Shown here: positions 44,172-53,671 of the stretch, one piece after another
Numbering within the stretch: position 1 is the stretch's first letter
Layout: every line of letters begins with the position of its first letter
Source: Salinigranum marinum
GTDB lineage: Archaea > Halobacteriota > Halobacteria > Halobacteriales > Haloferacaceae
NCBI RefSeq assembly: GCF_024228675.1
Contig: NZ_CP100461.1
Location: forward strand, 310,001-374,000
Length of the DNA stretch: 64,000 bases
Direction: 5' to 3'
Position numbers and translations under genes: made by a program
Notes under the pieces: model-generated
Databases searched by the model: none
The model's input: the letters and a program-made list of their open reading frames with translations, nothing else
What the model was told of the DNA's origin: nothing

Positions 44172-45431
44172 CTACTCTTTATATCCGAGTGCTTGTAATC
44201 GTCGTTCTATGTCCTCATCGACATTTGTCGTAATCTCGTCATCATTGTCATTGGCAGTAGATACCCGTTGGTCAATATGTTCTTCAAGATCGGAGCGAAG
44301 CGACTGATGGGATGCATCTCGTACATCCAGACTGCCGTTTTTCTGGTTCCGTTCACAGAAACATTCCCCCTTTCGTGTGCGAACCACGTACCGTCGAATA
44401 TGAGTACAATCGTTTTCACCACGTGCTTGCGAAAATACCCGCCTATCAGCTGACGGGTTAAATAGAGACCTGCCGTCGCCGACCTCATATCCCGCCGAGT
44501 CCTTGATTGATGCTACAACATCAATTGTGCTTACAGGGTACGCTACACGCCGAGAGCAGTCATCCATATTACGCACAAGCAGAGGTACGTGTGTGAGTTC
44601 TTCGTGTAGATATCGTGGGTGCTCGTAGTATCCGTGTTCCCCAAACGCATCACCGTGGTCTGATGTAAAAATTAGCAGAGACTGATCCAGTAAACCTCGC
44701 TCCCGGAGTGCCTTGAGAAACATCCCAATTTGTTCATCATTGTACCGGATTTCGGCATCGTACAAATCAATCAACAACTGTCGTTCTTCTTCAGAGATTG
44801 ACCGAGGCTTCTTGATCGCTCGCTGGTAGAGCGACTGCGAGTCCCGGTTGGAGACCCTCGTATCAGTGTACAGCGTCGCGAACTTGCCCGGGGGCTCATA
44901 TGGGCCATGAGTATCCATATAGTGGTTCCATAAAAAGAACGATTGATCCGAATCAAGCGAGTCAATCCATGCTAGTGAACGCTCATTTATCTCCTCGGCC
45001 CGTGCATAGTGTCGATTTCTGAGTTTGTCCAGTGCTCGCTGCGCCAACGCGATGAGTTTATGCTTTCCAAGGTGGAGATCGTCGTCGAACTCGTCAAACC
45101 CACGACCGAATCCGTACGCTCGTGAGACGAACGGGTTTGAGTGAAAACCTCCAGTCGCGAAGCCTTCTTCAGAGAGAGTTGACGCAATCGTGTCTGTCGC
45201 CAGTCGATAGTTGTCATCAACTGCAACGTCTGGATACTCACCAGTCAACAGCGCAGGTACAGCCTCACGCGTGTGAGAACTTGCACTATAAGCGTTCTCG
45301 AATCGGATGCTCTCCGAGGCGAGTTCGTCGATGACAGGGGACGTCTCCCGATGGTACCCGTAACAAGAGAGATGGTCCGCACGAAGGGCGTCGGCCGAGA
45401 GAAGGATGATATGCTCCCAGTTGTCTGCCAT
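44172..45431 (-). CDS. Sulfatase-superfamily enzyme
   Basis: 419 aa, starting MADNWEHIILLSADALRADH, where D14 is the first metal ligand. Then YSASSHTREAVPALLTGEYP near 55 matches the S-x-T-R form of the C/S-x-P-x-R active site. LLIFTSDHGDAFGEHGYYEH near 235 is the second metal site. It resembles the sulfatase at 39775 in layout but not closely in sequence. The ~75-residue C-terminal tail is acidic. No signal peptide is seen. It may edit sulfated sugars of the surface glycan. Confidence 0.82.
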   Translation of the reverse strand: MADNWEHIILLSADALRADHLSCYGYHRETSPVIDELASESIRFENAYSASSHTREAVPALLTGEYPDVAVDDNYRLATDTIASTLSEEGFATGGFHSNPFVSRAYGFGRGFDEFDDDLHLGKHKLIALAQRALDKLRNRHYARAEEINERSLAWIDSLDSDQSFFLWNHYMDTHGPYEPPGKFATLYTDTRVSNRDSQSLYQRAIKKPRSISEEERQLLIDLYDAEIRYNDEQIGMFLKALRERGLLDQSLLIFTSDHGDAFGEHGYYEHPRYLHEELTHVPLLVRNMDDCSRRVAYPVSTIDVVASIKDSAGYEVGDGRSLFNPSADRRVFSQARGENDCTHIRRYVVRTRKGECFCERNQKNGSLDVRDASHQSLRSDLEEHIDQRVSTANDNDDEITTNVDEDIERRLQALGYKE

Positions 45432-45545
45432 TGCTTGTTCGAGTAATAAGGGCGAGGTGGTATATATCTACTTTTTCAGATAGTACCGGCGGCCGAGCGA
45501 GATTCAGAACACACATTACTCGAACCGTCGACTTCCGAATCGAGA

Positions 45546-46258
45546 ATGGACGTCGCCATCGTCTCCAACGTCTTCTTTCCCTTCGTCAAGGGCGGCGCCG
45601 AGAAACGAATCCACGAGATTGGCGCGCGACTCGCAAACGAGGGCCACGACGTGACCATCTACGGGCGGCACTTCTGGGACGCCCCTGAGGAGACGACCCA
45701 CGATGGAATAACGCTCCGAGCGGCACCCCCGGAATCGAACCGTACAACGAGGACGGTCAGCGCTCTATTACCGAGGCGGTCGACTTCGCTGCACGGTTCG
45801 TGCCAACTCTCCGACCGCACGTCGACGAACACGATCTCGTCGTCGCTTCCGTCTTCCCGTATTTTCCCGTTCTTTCGGTGAAGCTCTGGACCCTCCTTAC
45901 GGACACACCACTCGTGACTACCTGGCACGAAGTGGGGGGAAACTACTGGGACGAGTATCTTGGGAACCTCGCGTTTGGAGGCAAGTTGATTGAGCACGTC
46001 ACCGCTCGAACCCCGCAGCACCCAGTCGCCGTCTCGGCATTACGGCCGACAAGCTGGCGGAACCTGGTCCCACTAGAGAGAATATCGAGGTAGGCCCGAA
46101 CGGGATCGACGTCCAGCAAATCCAGGACGCACCGCTCCCACCAACTGTCAGGAAAACGACCACCAGCAGTCCCGACAGAACGTGCAGCACGATTCGACTG
46201 GGATACGGTTACGGTGCAGGCAGAGAGTGTATATCAACGAGTGGCCGACAGAAAATAA
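45546..46258 (+). pseudogene. Decayed GT4 glycosyltransferase, internally deleted
   Basis: Reads MDVAIVSNVFFPFVKGGAEK and RIHEIGARLANEGHDVTIYG, then shifts frame near 45730. It continues TLRPHVDEHDLVVASVFPYF and WDEYLGNLAFGGKLIEHVTA and shifts again near 46040. The next frame gives GPNGIDVQQIQDAPLPPT, then jumps to ARFDWDTVTVQAESVYQRVA and DRK plus a stop. The pieces follow the intact GT4 at 28932 in order, but ~150 residues covering the donor-binding site are missing. It lies 115 bp from the start of the divergent sulfatase gene. Confidence 0.85.
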
Positions 46259-46616
46259 AGAGATTGATCTGGACTGAAACCCCTATCATCATCATTAATA
46301 ATACATGATAGCAGACACACGACCAGCAATGAGGTTTCGAACACGGTGAGGTGCTCGCTGAGGGTCGACAGGGGGTCCGTTCGATTTAATTTCGGATGTG
46401 GTAATGAGCTCTGAAACTACTAGTCATACATAAGTAGAGGCCTCTACAATTTCTAGACAGATGGATGGACCTCCCTGACGTTCAACGAAGCCAGTGGTTG
46501 CCGGAAAAAGTAACTATTTTACACACGTTACTGACGAACGCTCGTGCATTAGCACACCAGTTCGATTACTCAAATGAGAGACGCTGTTCGGCAGCAGTCG
46601 AGAGAGGGTCATACGG
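46259..46616. other. Intergenic region before the GT39-like gene
   Basis: No gene. It contains AT-rich segments at about 46285-46310 and 46425-46460 that could be promoter elements for the downstream gene. Confidence 0.4.
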
Positions 46617-48707
46617 ATGAGGGCAGCCGGCGTGGTCGACTTGGTGGCTTCACGCACGAACGTCGATTGCCGGCACAAAGAGAATCATAACGAATATTTC
46701 GATCGGCTTGATGACATATATGGGGTTGACGAGGTGGACCGTGAGCGGCTGAATACGCTCGCGACGAGAGAGACATTGGCGTCGAGCGCCACACTCTCAG
46801 AGACCGAAAAGCGCGAGGTCGAGGAGATATGTAACCGGATTCTAGACACGGGGGCAGCTGAGGCGGATGAGACTAAAAGAACCCGTGTCATAGCGTCAGA
46901 CGCCTCCGGTTCGTCAGGTAGTGGAACGAAAGATAGCATAGAGTCCTTCGCGGCAGACCGTTCGAAGTCAACGTCCCCTCGTTCGGGGGCCGAGCCGATC
47001 ATCACATCATCACTGTCGTCCCAACTACGGGAAGTCGGAGGAAAGGTCCGTCAGGACATCAGGAATATAGTTTCTCGAACTGACTTGATGTATCTCGTCC
47101 CACTGATAGCCTGTGGTGTGTTCGTGTTCTTTTACCGACTCGGAGACGTTCCCCTTCAGACGTGGGACGAGGGCTTCTACGCGAACCTCGCGCGGCATAT
47201 GATTCAGGACGGTTATTGGGTCGTGCCACATATGTACTACACGATCGGGTTCAACGACGCTACGTTAGACGCGTGGCTGCGTCTCCCACCGCTCGGGGTC
47301 TGGCTCCAGGCGCTGTCGATGCTCGTTTTCGGTATAAACGAGTTCGCTGTCCGACTCCCATCCGCGGCTGCAAGTCTGCTCACGGGAGTTGTAATCTACT
47401 TTATTGGTCGGAGTTCGTTTTCGCGTCGAAGTGGATTCTTCGCGAGTTTAGTTTACCTTACTACGCCGTGGGTACACTCTGGATTCAATGCCGGGCGTGA
47501 CGGCGGGCTCGATGCTCTCCTCGTGCTCTTCGGGACCCTCTTCGTCTACACGGCGTGGCTCGCGGTGAAGCGTAACGACTTCCGGTGGTTCTATCCGATG
47601 GGTGTCTTCGCGGGCCTCGCAGTGCTCACCAAGGGATTCGGCGCAGGTGTGTTCCTCCTCGTCGTTCTCCCGATTGCCTTATTTAACCAGCGGGTGTTTG
47701 TGACGAAAGAGTTTGCCCGGTCGGTGGGGGTTACAGTGCTGTTGATCCTGCCGTGGCCGATCTACATTTACTCCCAGTACGGTGAAATATTCATTCGCGA
47801 GGCCTTCGTACGATACATCCTTGATCGAGCAGCTGGAAATGAATTCGGGGCAACCACGAACGCTGTGTTCCCGTTCATGGATTATCCGTATATCAAATCT
47901 ATTCTCTTCGACCCGAGTATGCTCCATCCGTGGGTGTTCGTTCTACTGTTCATCATTCCCGTGTTCGTCTATCGCCGTGTCGTCGCCGAAGCTCGGAGTG
48001 GGTTCGATGCAGAGATGCTGGTCTGGTGGACGCTGGTCTCATTTGTACTCTTCGTATTCATCGGCGAGAAGCAATGGTACATAATGCCAATGTACGTGCC
48101 CGCCGCCCTGCTCGTGGGATACGCCATCAACGCCGCAATCGACGGTCGACGGGCGGAGATAGTCTCGCTGGCAGCCGGCATCGCAATCGTACTCACAATC
48201 TCGCCTGCCTTCTCGCTGGGAGTGAAGCCGGGAGTAGCATTTGACGGATCGGTCATTCTATCCATCGGAACTGTCGCCGCGACGTGGGCCCTACCAGTGC
48301 GGCGAGGACTGACTGCGCGCCTCACTCCACGAATGAACGCTATTCTCTCGCGAATCGCTCCCCTTGTAGTCGCTGTTGTCCTCATCGCCGCACTTGTTGG
48401 AGTCCCGTCGGCGACCGGTGGCAACGCTGGGCAACAGGCACTCGCCGTCGAACTGGATGAACACGCCCCGCCGGACGCAGTCGTGTTCATCGAAGCGCGG
48501 ATGAACCGCCCGTTCCACACGTTCTCGTTCTACGCGCAACGGCCGCTCGACAGTGGGACGGCGTCGGAGTTAGCTGCCAGTGGTTCCCAGTATGCCGTGC
48601 TCAGATCTGAATCCCTCGCGGACATCGAACCGGGGGTAACTGTCTTGATGAACGCGACGCTCGCCGAAAATCAAGAAGTGAGCCTGGTTTACGTAGAGGA
48701 TAGATGA
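46617..48707 (+). CDS. GT39/ArnT-like glycosyltransferase with long cytoplasmic N-terminus
   Basis: 696 aa. The first ~155 residues are acidic, Ser-rich and probably disordered (TLATRETLASSATLSETEKR), which is unusual because ArnT/PMT proteins normally begin close to the first membrane helix; a later start is possible. From 156 (LMYLVPLIACGVFVFFYRLG) there are ~11-13 membrane segments. PLQTWDEGFYANLARHM carries the DE motif of the first extracellular loop that defines GT-C enzymes, and YLTTPWVHSGFNAGRDGGLD follows. It should transfer a sugar from a polyprenyl-phosphate donor on the outer face. The next gene starts one base later. Confidence 0.82.
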   Translation: MRAAGVVDLVASRTNVDCRHKENHNEYFDRLDDIYGVDEVDRERLNTLATRETLASSATLSETEKREVEEICNRILDTGAAEADETKRTRVIASDASGSSGSGTKDSIESFAADRSKSTSPRSGAEPIITSSLSSQLREVGGKVRQDIRNIVSRTDLMYLVPLIACGVFVFFYRLGDVPLQTWDEGFYANLARHMIQDGYWVVPHMYYTIGFNDATLDAWLRLPPLGVWLQALSMLVFGINEFAVRLPSAAASLLTGVVIYFIGRSSFSRRSGFFASLVYLTTPWVHSGFNAGRDGGLDALLVLFGTLFVYTAWLAVKRNDFRWFYPMGVFAGLAVLTKGFGAGVFLLVVLPIALFNQRVFVTKEFARSVGVTVLLILPWPIYIYSQYGEIFIREAFVRYILDRAAGNEFGATTNAVFPFMDYPYIKSILFDPSMLHPWVFVLLFIIPVFVYRRVVAEARSGFDAEMLVWWTLVSFVLFVFIGEKQWYIMPMYVPAALLVGYAINAAIDGRRAEIVSLAAGIAIVLTISPAFSLGVKPGVAFDGSVILSIGTVAATWALPVRRGLTARLTPRMNAILSRIAPLVVAVVLIAALVGVPSATGGNAGQQALAVELDEHAPPDAVVFIEARMNRPFHTFSFYAQRPLDSGTASELAASGSQYAVLRSESLADIEPGVTVLMNATLAENQEVSLVYVEDR

Positions 48708-48708
48708 A

Positions 48709-50907
48709 ATGAGGAACACGACACGGATCCGCCAACGACTCGGAGTTCTCCTCGTTACAACACTGCTGATTATCGCAGCCCTAGCTGGCATGAGTGCGCC
48801 GTCGGCTGCCGTGGACCACGCGGCACCGCACCAACAGGCCGACTCGTCGACACTGATCCAACAGATCGGCTCGCCGACACCCTTCCAGCAGACCAGTGTG
48901 AACAACTCCACTGTCGACCGCCATCAGAACCCCTCGAACGAAACTCAAGAGGGTGACCTCTCACAAGTCTCGCGCCTTCTTTCGAGTTCGCTGAGTAACA
49001 GATTAGGAGACAGCTCGATTAGTCTCAACCAGGAACAGTACGAGCTAGCGAAAGATTACGTGGGTCCTGAGTACCGTGATGGCCTCAGTCGGTATTTCGA
49101 GGTCGCCGCCCAGACTGAGACCGAGTCGGACGATCAGTTAGCCGAGCAGTTCAACAAGACCTCTCAACAGCAGCAACAGCTGGCTGATCGCCTAGAGGAG
49201 TTCAACGAGACCCGGCGCGAGTATCGCGAGGCACGTCAGGCAGGCAACGATACTCGCGCGGAGCAGCTAGCGCGTCAACTTCGCCGACAAGCTGATGACA
49301 TCGAACGCACAGGCTCGACGATCGTCAGAGACTACAGTACCATCTCGAACGAAACTGGAGTCAACCTCACTGACGCATCGAACCTACTGAACGAAACGCT
49401 CGCTCAGCGCCTCGCAGAGACACGAGAGATTCAGGACCAGCAGTTCTCCCAGACACGGATAGAGGTCAGCACGACATCCACGGAGGTCTCGTTTGTACAG
49501 TCAGTCGAGATAGATGGATCGCTCCGGTCGAACGAGTCAGCGATAGCCAACCGATCTATTCAACTGGAGATCGGCACGCAGACGCTGGAAACCCAGACGA
49601 ACAACGCAGGCGAGTTCACTGTCGACTATCGACCAGTGGCTCAACCACTCGGACAGCAGGACATAACCGTTCAGTTCGTCCCGCGGAACGAGTCGAACCT
49701 CCAGCGATCGAACGATACGATCACGACCACGATCACGCAAGTCGAACCCGACGTCCAGCTCGACGTCTCGCCGGAAGAGACTCGGTTCAACGACACGGTT
49801 CGAATTACCGGGACAGTGACCGCTGATGGAGTCGCTGCACCGTCTGCACCGCTGTCGGTCTCGTTCGCGAACCAGACAATCATAGAGAACGAGACGACCC
49901 GCACGGGTGAGATCAACGAGAGCCTCCGGGTTCCGCTGCGTGTCACTGAAGGATCCCAGCCGGTCCGTGTCCAAGTCGGAGCGTCGAACCAGTCACTCGA
50001 CAGGCAGGAGGCGACCGCCTTCGTCACTGTGACTCCCACCCCGGCTCAGCTCTCGCTCAACGCGACGAAACTCAACCAGTCCGGCTCTGCCTTCGAACAG
50101 CGAACAGTCATCGTACGCGGACGGCTCACAACCCTGGAAGATAGAGTAGTAAAGGGCGAGCAGATCCAGCTTACGATCAACGACAGGGTCGTTGGCACGG
50201 CTCGAACGGACGAGACCGGCCTCTACGAGACGACGATCGAGATTCCGCAGGGGTTGCTCCCGACGTCCGTCGGTGGTGAAGAGAACGTCCCGATCACGGC
50301 CGTATACGAGGCTGAGAACACCGGCCTCGAAGCCACAGAGACCACAGCGACAGTGCTCGTCCAAGCCGAACTCCTTTCGGTCATCGGCCGGAACTTCTCG
50401 CCCGTCGAGAGCCTCGCAGCGCTCGTGATTATCGGCGGCGCCGTCGTCCTCCGGTTCCGATACGACCAGCGCGTCGAACGCCCCGAGGAGACACCCACGA
50501 ACACGCCGTCGACAGAGACGGGCGAGTCACCCGACCCCATGGCCGACACCTCACTCCTCGAAGTCGCCAGTCGTTTCCTCGACTCCGGCCGCCCCAACGA
50601 GGCAGTCCAGTTCGCCTACGGTGCGGCGCGCGAACGACTCAGCGAGGCGTACGACATCGCGGACGGACGCAACACGACCCACTGGGAGTTCTACCACGCC
50701 TGTCGCGACGCAATGGGCGATCGACTCGACGGGTTCGACCGGCTCACGGCGCTGTACGAACGCAGCGCGTTCGATAGTGAATCCGTGGAGACGACAACTG
50801 CAAACGAGGCGCAGTCACTCGCGACCGAACTCACCGAGAGCGTGGGCACTGACGAGTCCGACGAGCCGTCTAACTCGGCAACACCCGAAATGCCGAGTGA
50901 CGATTGA
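48709..50907 (+). CDS. Exported membrane-anchored protein, sequon-rich, DUF4129-like C-terminus
   Basis: 732 aa. A Sec-type signal spans ~12-35 (LGVLLVTTLLIIAALAGMSA). A Gln/Glu-rich helical, coiled-coil-like part follows (~90-250), then about three Ig/CARDB-like beta domains (~255-545) with VQLDVSPEETRFNDTVRITG. One membrane helix near 570-588 (SLAALVIIGGAVVLRFRY) precedes a cytoplasmic tail. SRFLDSGRPNEAVQFAYGAA and HWEFYHACRDAM match the DUF4129 type. Many N-x-S/T sequons (NETR, NDTI, NESN, NQSL) make it a good acceptor for the glycosylation genes around it. It is probably co-transcribed with the GT39-like gene. Confidence 0.8.
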   Translation: MRNTTRIRQRLGVLLVTTLLIIAALAGMSAPSAAVDHAAPHQQADSSTLIQQIGSPTPFQQTSVNNSTVDRHQNPSNETQEGDLSQVSRLLSSSLSNRLGDSSISLNQEQYELAKDYVGPEYRDGLSRYFEVAAQTETESDDQLAEQFNKTSQQQQQLADRLEEFNETRREYREARQAGNDTRAEQLARQLRRQADDIERTGSTIVRDYSTISNETGVNLTDASNLLNETLAQRLAETREIQDQQFSQTRIEVSTTSTEVSFVQSVEIDGSLRSNESAIANRSIQLEIGTQTLETQTNNAGEFTVDYRPVAQPLGQQDITVQFVPRNESNLQRSNDTITTTITQVEPDVQLDVSPEETRFNDTVRITGTVTADGVAAPSAPLSVSFANQTIIENETTRTGEINESLRVPLRVTEGSQPVRVQVGASNQSLDRQEATAFVTVTPTPAQLSLNATKLNQSGSAFEQRTVIVRGRLTTLEDRVVKGEQIQLTINDRVVGTARTDETGLYETTIEIPQGLLPTSVGGEENVPITAVYEAENTGLEATETTATVLVQAELLSVIGRNFSPVESLAALVIIGGAVVLRFRYDQRVERPEETPTNTPSTETGESPDPMADTSLLEVASRFLDSGRPNEAVQFAYGAARERLSEAYDIADGRNTTHWEFYHACRDAMGDRLDGFDRLTALYERSAFDSESVETTTANEAQSLATELTESVGTDESDEPSNSATPEMPSDD

Positions 50908-50940
50908 GCGCCTCCAGCAAAACACACCGCTCCTCAACAC

Positions 50941-52017
50941 TCAAACCAGTTTGAACACGGGCTTGACGAACCCGACCGCACCCTGATCCCAGCCGACGCG
51001 GTGGCCGAGGTGACCCGCGTCGTCGTCGTCATCGACCACGTCCGAATCGTCGTAGTTCTCGAGATACCACCGGTACGTCTCGACCAGCGCCTCACGATTG
51101 GAGTACTGCGGTTCCCACCCCACTCGTTTGAGCTTCTCCACAGAGAGGTAATGATCCCGGTGGGCGGTCTCGTACACCCACGGGTACAGCGGCGAGAGAT
51201 CGAACCGCTCCAACAGCCGAAGAGCCCACACGGCGGGCAACACGGGCGTCCCGATCGTGCGCTTGCCCGTCCCCGCATATTCGATCGGCGCGCGGAAGTC
51301 CTCACGCATCGTCCCGAACTCCTCGGTCCCGACGTTGTACGTGTCGTTCGCCACGTCCTCGTCGGCATCCATCAACAAGTCGATCGCGTCGACGAGGTCC
51401 TCGACGTGCAACAGCTGGTACTTGTTGTCGCCCCAGCCGATCAAGGGAATGCTCGCGCCATCTTCGATCCAGTCGAAGAGAATCTCGAAGATGCCCAGCC
51501 GGCGCGGCCCGATGAAACTCGGGGGTCTGAAGATCGTCACACAGAGGTCGTCACGGAACTCCTCACAGACGCGTTCGGCGTCGATCTTCGACTGGCCGTA
51601 CGCACCGATCGCCGAAAGCGGGGCGTCCTCGGTGATGGGTGAACTCGCCTCGTCACCATAGACGGTGATCGACGAGATGAACACCACCTGGTCGACATTT
51701 GCCTCGGCCGCGGCCGAGAGGATCGTCCGGGTTCCGTCGACCGTGACCGAGTGGATGCGGTCGTCGTCCCAGAGCGCGAGCGCCGCGGCCGCGTGGACCA
51801 CGACGTCGACGTCTTCCATCACCTCTCTGACCAAGTCCTCGTCCCTGATGTCGCCCTCGACGTAGCGCGCATCGATGTCGTCGTCGTCCTCGAACGGCTT
51901 GAGATCGAGCGCGGTAACGTCCCATCCCGCACGAGCAAAGTGGTCGCAGACGTGGAGGCCGAGAAATCCAGTCCCCCCGGTGACCAGCATCGATGGAGAC
52001 GCGTCCGAGTCAGTCAT
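50941..52017 (-). CDS. NAD-dependent epimerase/dehydratase (extended SDR)
   Basis: 358 aa. SMLVTGGTGFLGLHVCDHFA (GGTGFLG), VEGDIRDEDLV, VVHAAAALALWD, SSITVYGDEA and YGQSKIDAE (YxxxK) give a complete extended-SDR active site. LHVEDLVDAIDLLM in the C-domain is usual for sugar epimerases. The substrate is probably a nucleotide sugar, given the context, but a 3-beta-HSD-like sterol or polyprenyl substrate cannot be excluded. It ends convergently with the DUF4129-like gene, 33 bp apart. Confidence 0.85.
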   Translation of the reverse strand: MTDSDASPSMLVTGGTGFLGLHVCDHFARAGWDVTALDLKPFEDDDDIDARYVEGDIRDEDLVREVMEDVDVVVHAAAALALWDDDRIHSVTVDGTRTILSAAAEANVDQVVFISSITVYGDEASSPITEDAPLSAIGAYGQSKIDAERVCEEFRDDLCVTIFRPPSFIGPRRLGIFEILFDWIEDGASIPLIGWGDNKYQLLHVEDLVDAIDLLMDADEDVANDTYNVGTEEFGTMREDFRAPIEYAGTGKRTIGTPVLPAVWALRLLERFDLSPLYPWVYETAHRDHYLSVEKLKRVGWEPQYSNREALVETYRWYLENYDDSDVVDDDDDAGHLGHRVGWDQGAVGFVKPVFKLV

Positions 52018-52384
52018 CAGCCCTCGGTATCCGGTCAGTCGTGATTACGTTGTTGATGCAGCGGGGATCGTTCATCGAAAACACACAGTCTGCCTGAGAA
52101 CATAAAATAGGATATTCGCCATCAACAGTGAGAGTATCGATATAATATCGGTGGAGAGTGCCCTGCTGTGCCTCGAATATCGATATTATAACACGCGGTG
52201 GTGGAATTCCCTGGAATCTTCAGAGAGTGGGGTAGCGGCAGGTATGCAAATGCGGCCCGAGTTACACACCGACGATGAAATCCACGGCTTCCGTATACTT
52301 GTTTATAAGGCTCTGCTGGAATCCTCAGTGGCTTCCACGTTCGCCCGATAGTTTGACCAGATGCAGTCCCTCCCGAAGTCGCGG
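52018..52384. other. Gene-free region left of the zinc-ribbon remnant
   Basis: No gene recognised. The 52080-52210 part is AT-rich and contains two copies of the string cgatattata/cgatataata (near 52137 and 52181), which may be promoter elements or remnants of one another. Confidence 0.35.
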
Positions 52385-52591
52385 TTACTCCGGTTCGTCG
52401 AGTAGACATTCCACTTGGCCCAACGAGCTGTCGCCCGCTACCCCTCGAAGTTCTCCCCACGTGTCGTCTGACCCAGCTGCAGGATACGTCGTCCCCGATC
52501 CGTCCATTAACTTCCAGTAGTTGCAGTGCGGGCATTTACCGAAATATCGTACTCGATCTGCTCCGTTGCGCTATTCGCACCCGTTTCGCAT
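52385..52591 (-). pseudogene. Zinc-ribbon microprotein, broken by an amber codon
   Basis: The minus strand reads RNGADRVRYFGKCPHCNYWK and then LMDGSGTTYPAAGSDDTWGE, ending VECLLDEPE. The CPHC pair and a preceding MRNGCE segment, read 5' from an ATG at 52591, make a two-knuckle ribbon plausible. However, codon 7 is TAG (52571-52573), and no start lies between it and the CPHC motif. The natural length would be ~68 aa. It was missed by length-filtered ORF searches. Confidence 0.45.
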
Positions 52592-52810
52592 GGGTCACAC
52601 ACCCCTGCGGGTTGTACGGGCGGTGTGGCCAGCAGCAATTGTCACATCCCGACCCTAGTGCAATATTTGTACTCATACCCGATGTCTAGTCATGTCGAAT
52701 ATAGTAACAGATGCACTCGCAAAAGACTCACCAAAATATATAAATAATTGGGTATTTCAACGGAGTTGTTAATTGGGTAGATTTAATAGACAAAATGATT
52801 ATCATATTGT

Positions 52811-53290
52811 ATGTCAAAAACAGCTGAAGAACTAGTTGAAGAGTATAATATTGAGGCGGAACTCATAGAGGCACTTCTTTTGCGGTACGGTGGAGCAATA
52901 GACAAACCGACTATTGACAATTTGACTCCCACTCATCGACTAGTCTATCAGTTCCTTGAGAATAATGAAGATTCACCGATTAGAACGGCTGAAGATCATT
53001 TTTACCAATTCAACAATCACTCTGAATATAGTCAAAAATCGAATTCCCCAGGAGTTGAATCAGCCTTCAAAGCAATACTGTCCGATCTCGTAGCAGAGGG
53101 GCTAGTCGCTCAAACAAATGAAGAACTTCCGCGTTATTCGACCTCGTTCTATGATCTGCTGGCGGAAATCGACAGGGATTGGACTGTAAGTGAAATTGAC
53201 CAGTTTTGTGCTGCAACAGGTGTCGACAAATGCCAAATATATTATCATATTCTCACCAGTCTCCATCTTGACGTCAATCTAACTGAATAA
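52811..53290 (+). CDS. Unknown protein, AT-rich, winged-helix-like
   Basis: 159 aa, starting MSKTAEELVEEYNIEAELIE. It is mainly helical, with THRLVYQFLENNEDSPIRTA, SAFKAILSDLVAEGLVAQTN and DQFCAATGVDKCQIYYHILT resembling helix-turn-helix segments. TTTAATA at about 52783 lies at the right distance for a leaderless start. No family is recognised. Its low GC contrasts with the following operon. Confidence 0.65.
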   Translation: MSKTAEELVEEYNIEAELIEALLLRYGGAIDKPTIDNLTPTHRLVYQFLENNEDSPIRTAEDHFYQFNNHSEYSQKSNSPGVESAFKAILSDLVAEGLVAQTNEELPRYSTSFYDLLAEIDRDWTVSEIDQFCAATGVDKCQIYYHILTSLHLDVNLTE

Positions 53291-53455
53291 TTCTGACAGC
53301 CCCTGATCAAACGGAGGGACTAACAGAGTTAACTAGAGGTGAGAAACGGTCACTGGCAGAAGACTTGGAGCACGCTGTCAACGCCACTGGAAGACCACAG
53401 GTCGGGAAATGTGAGTCGGCGATATTTATAATAGAATGACACACAATCAGGAAAC

Positions 53456-53671
53456 ATGGGGTATACGAAGGGTACTGCAGACGACGCACCAGATTTTGGT
53501 GAGGAAAAGGACCGCAAGAATCCGGACTTCTCCATTGTCGATATCTATGCGGAAGAAGGGGAAGTTTGGATCCAGACCGGCGGGATGCACGAGCCATACA
53601 GCGTAGAGATTGCCGAAGAGATCCGTGACCGACTCGACAGCGCAATCGAAGAAGCGAAAGATGACCGGTGA
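53456..53671 (+). CDS. Unknown 71-aa protein, first gene of a three-gene operon
   Basis: Starts MGYTKGTADDAPDFGEEKDR. The middle (FSIVDIYAEEGEVWIQTGG) gives short beta strands and the end (VEIAEEIRDRLDSAIEEAKD) one amphipathic helix. The next gene begins inside its last codons (ATGACCGGTGA overlap at 53661-53671). No family is recognised. Confidence 0.65.
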   Translation: MGYTKGTADDAPDFGEEKDRKNPDFSIVDIYAEEGEVWIQTGGMHEPYSVEIAEEIRDRLDSAIEEAKDDR

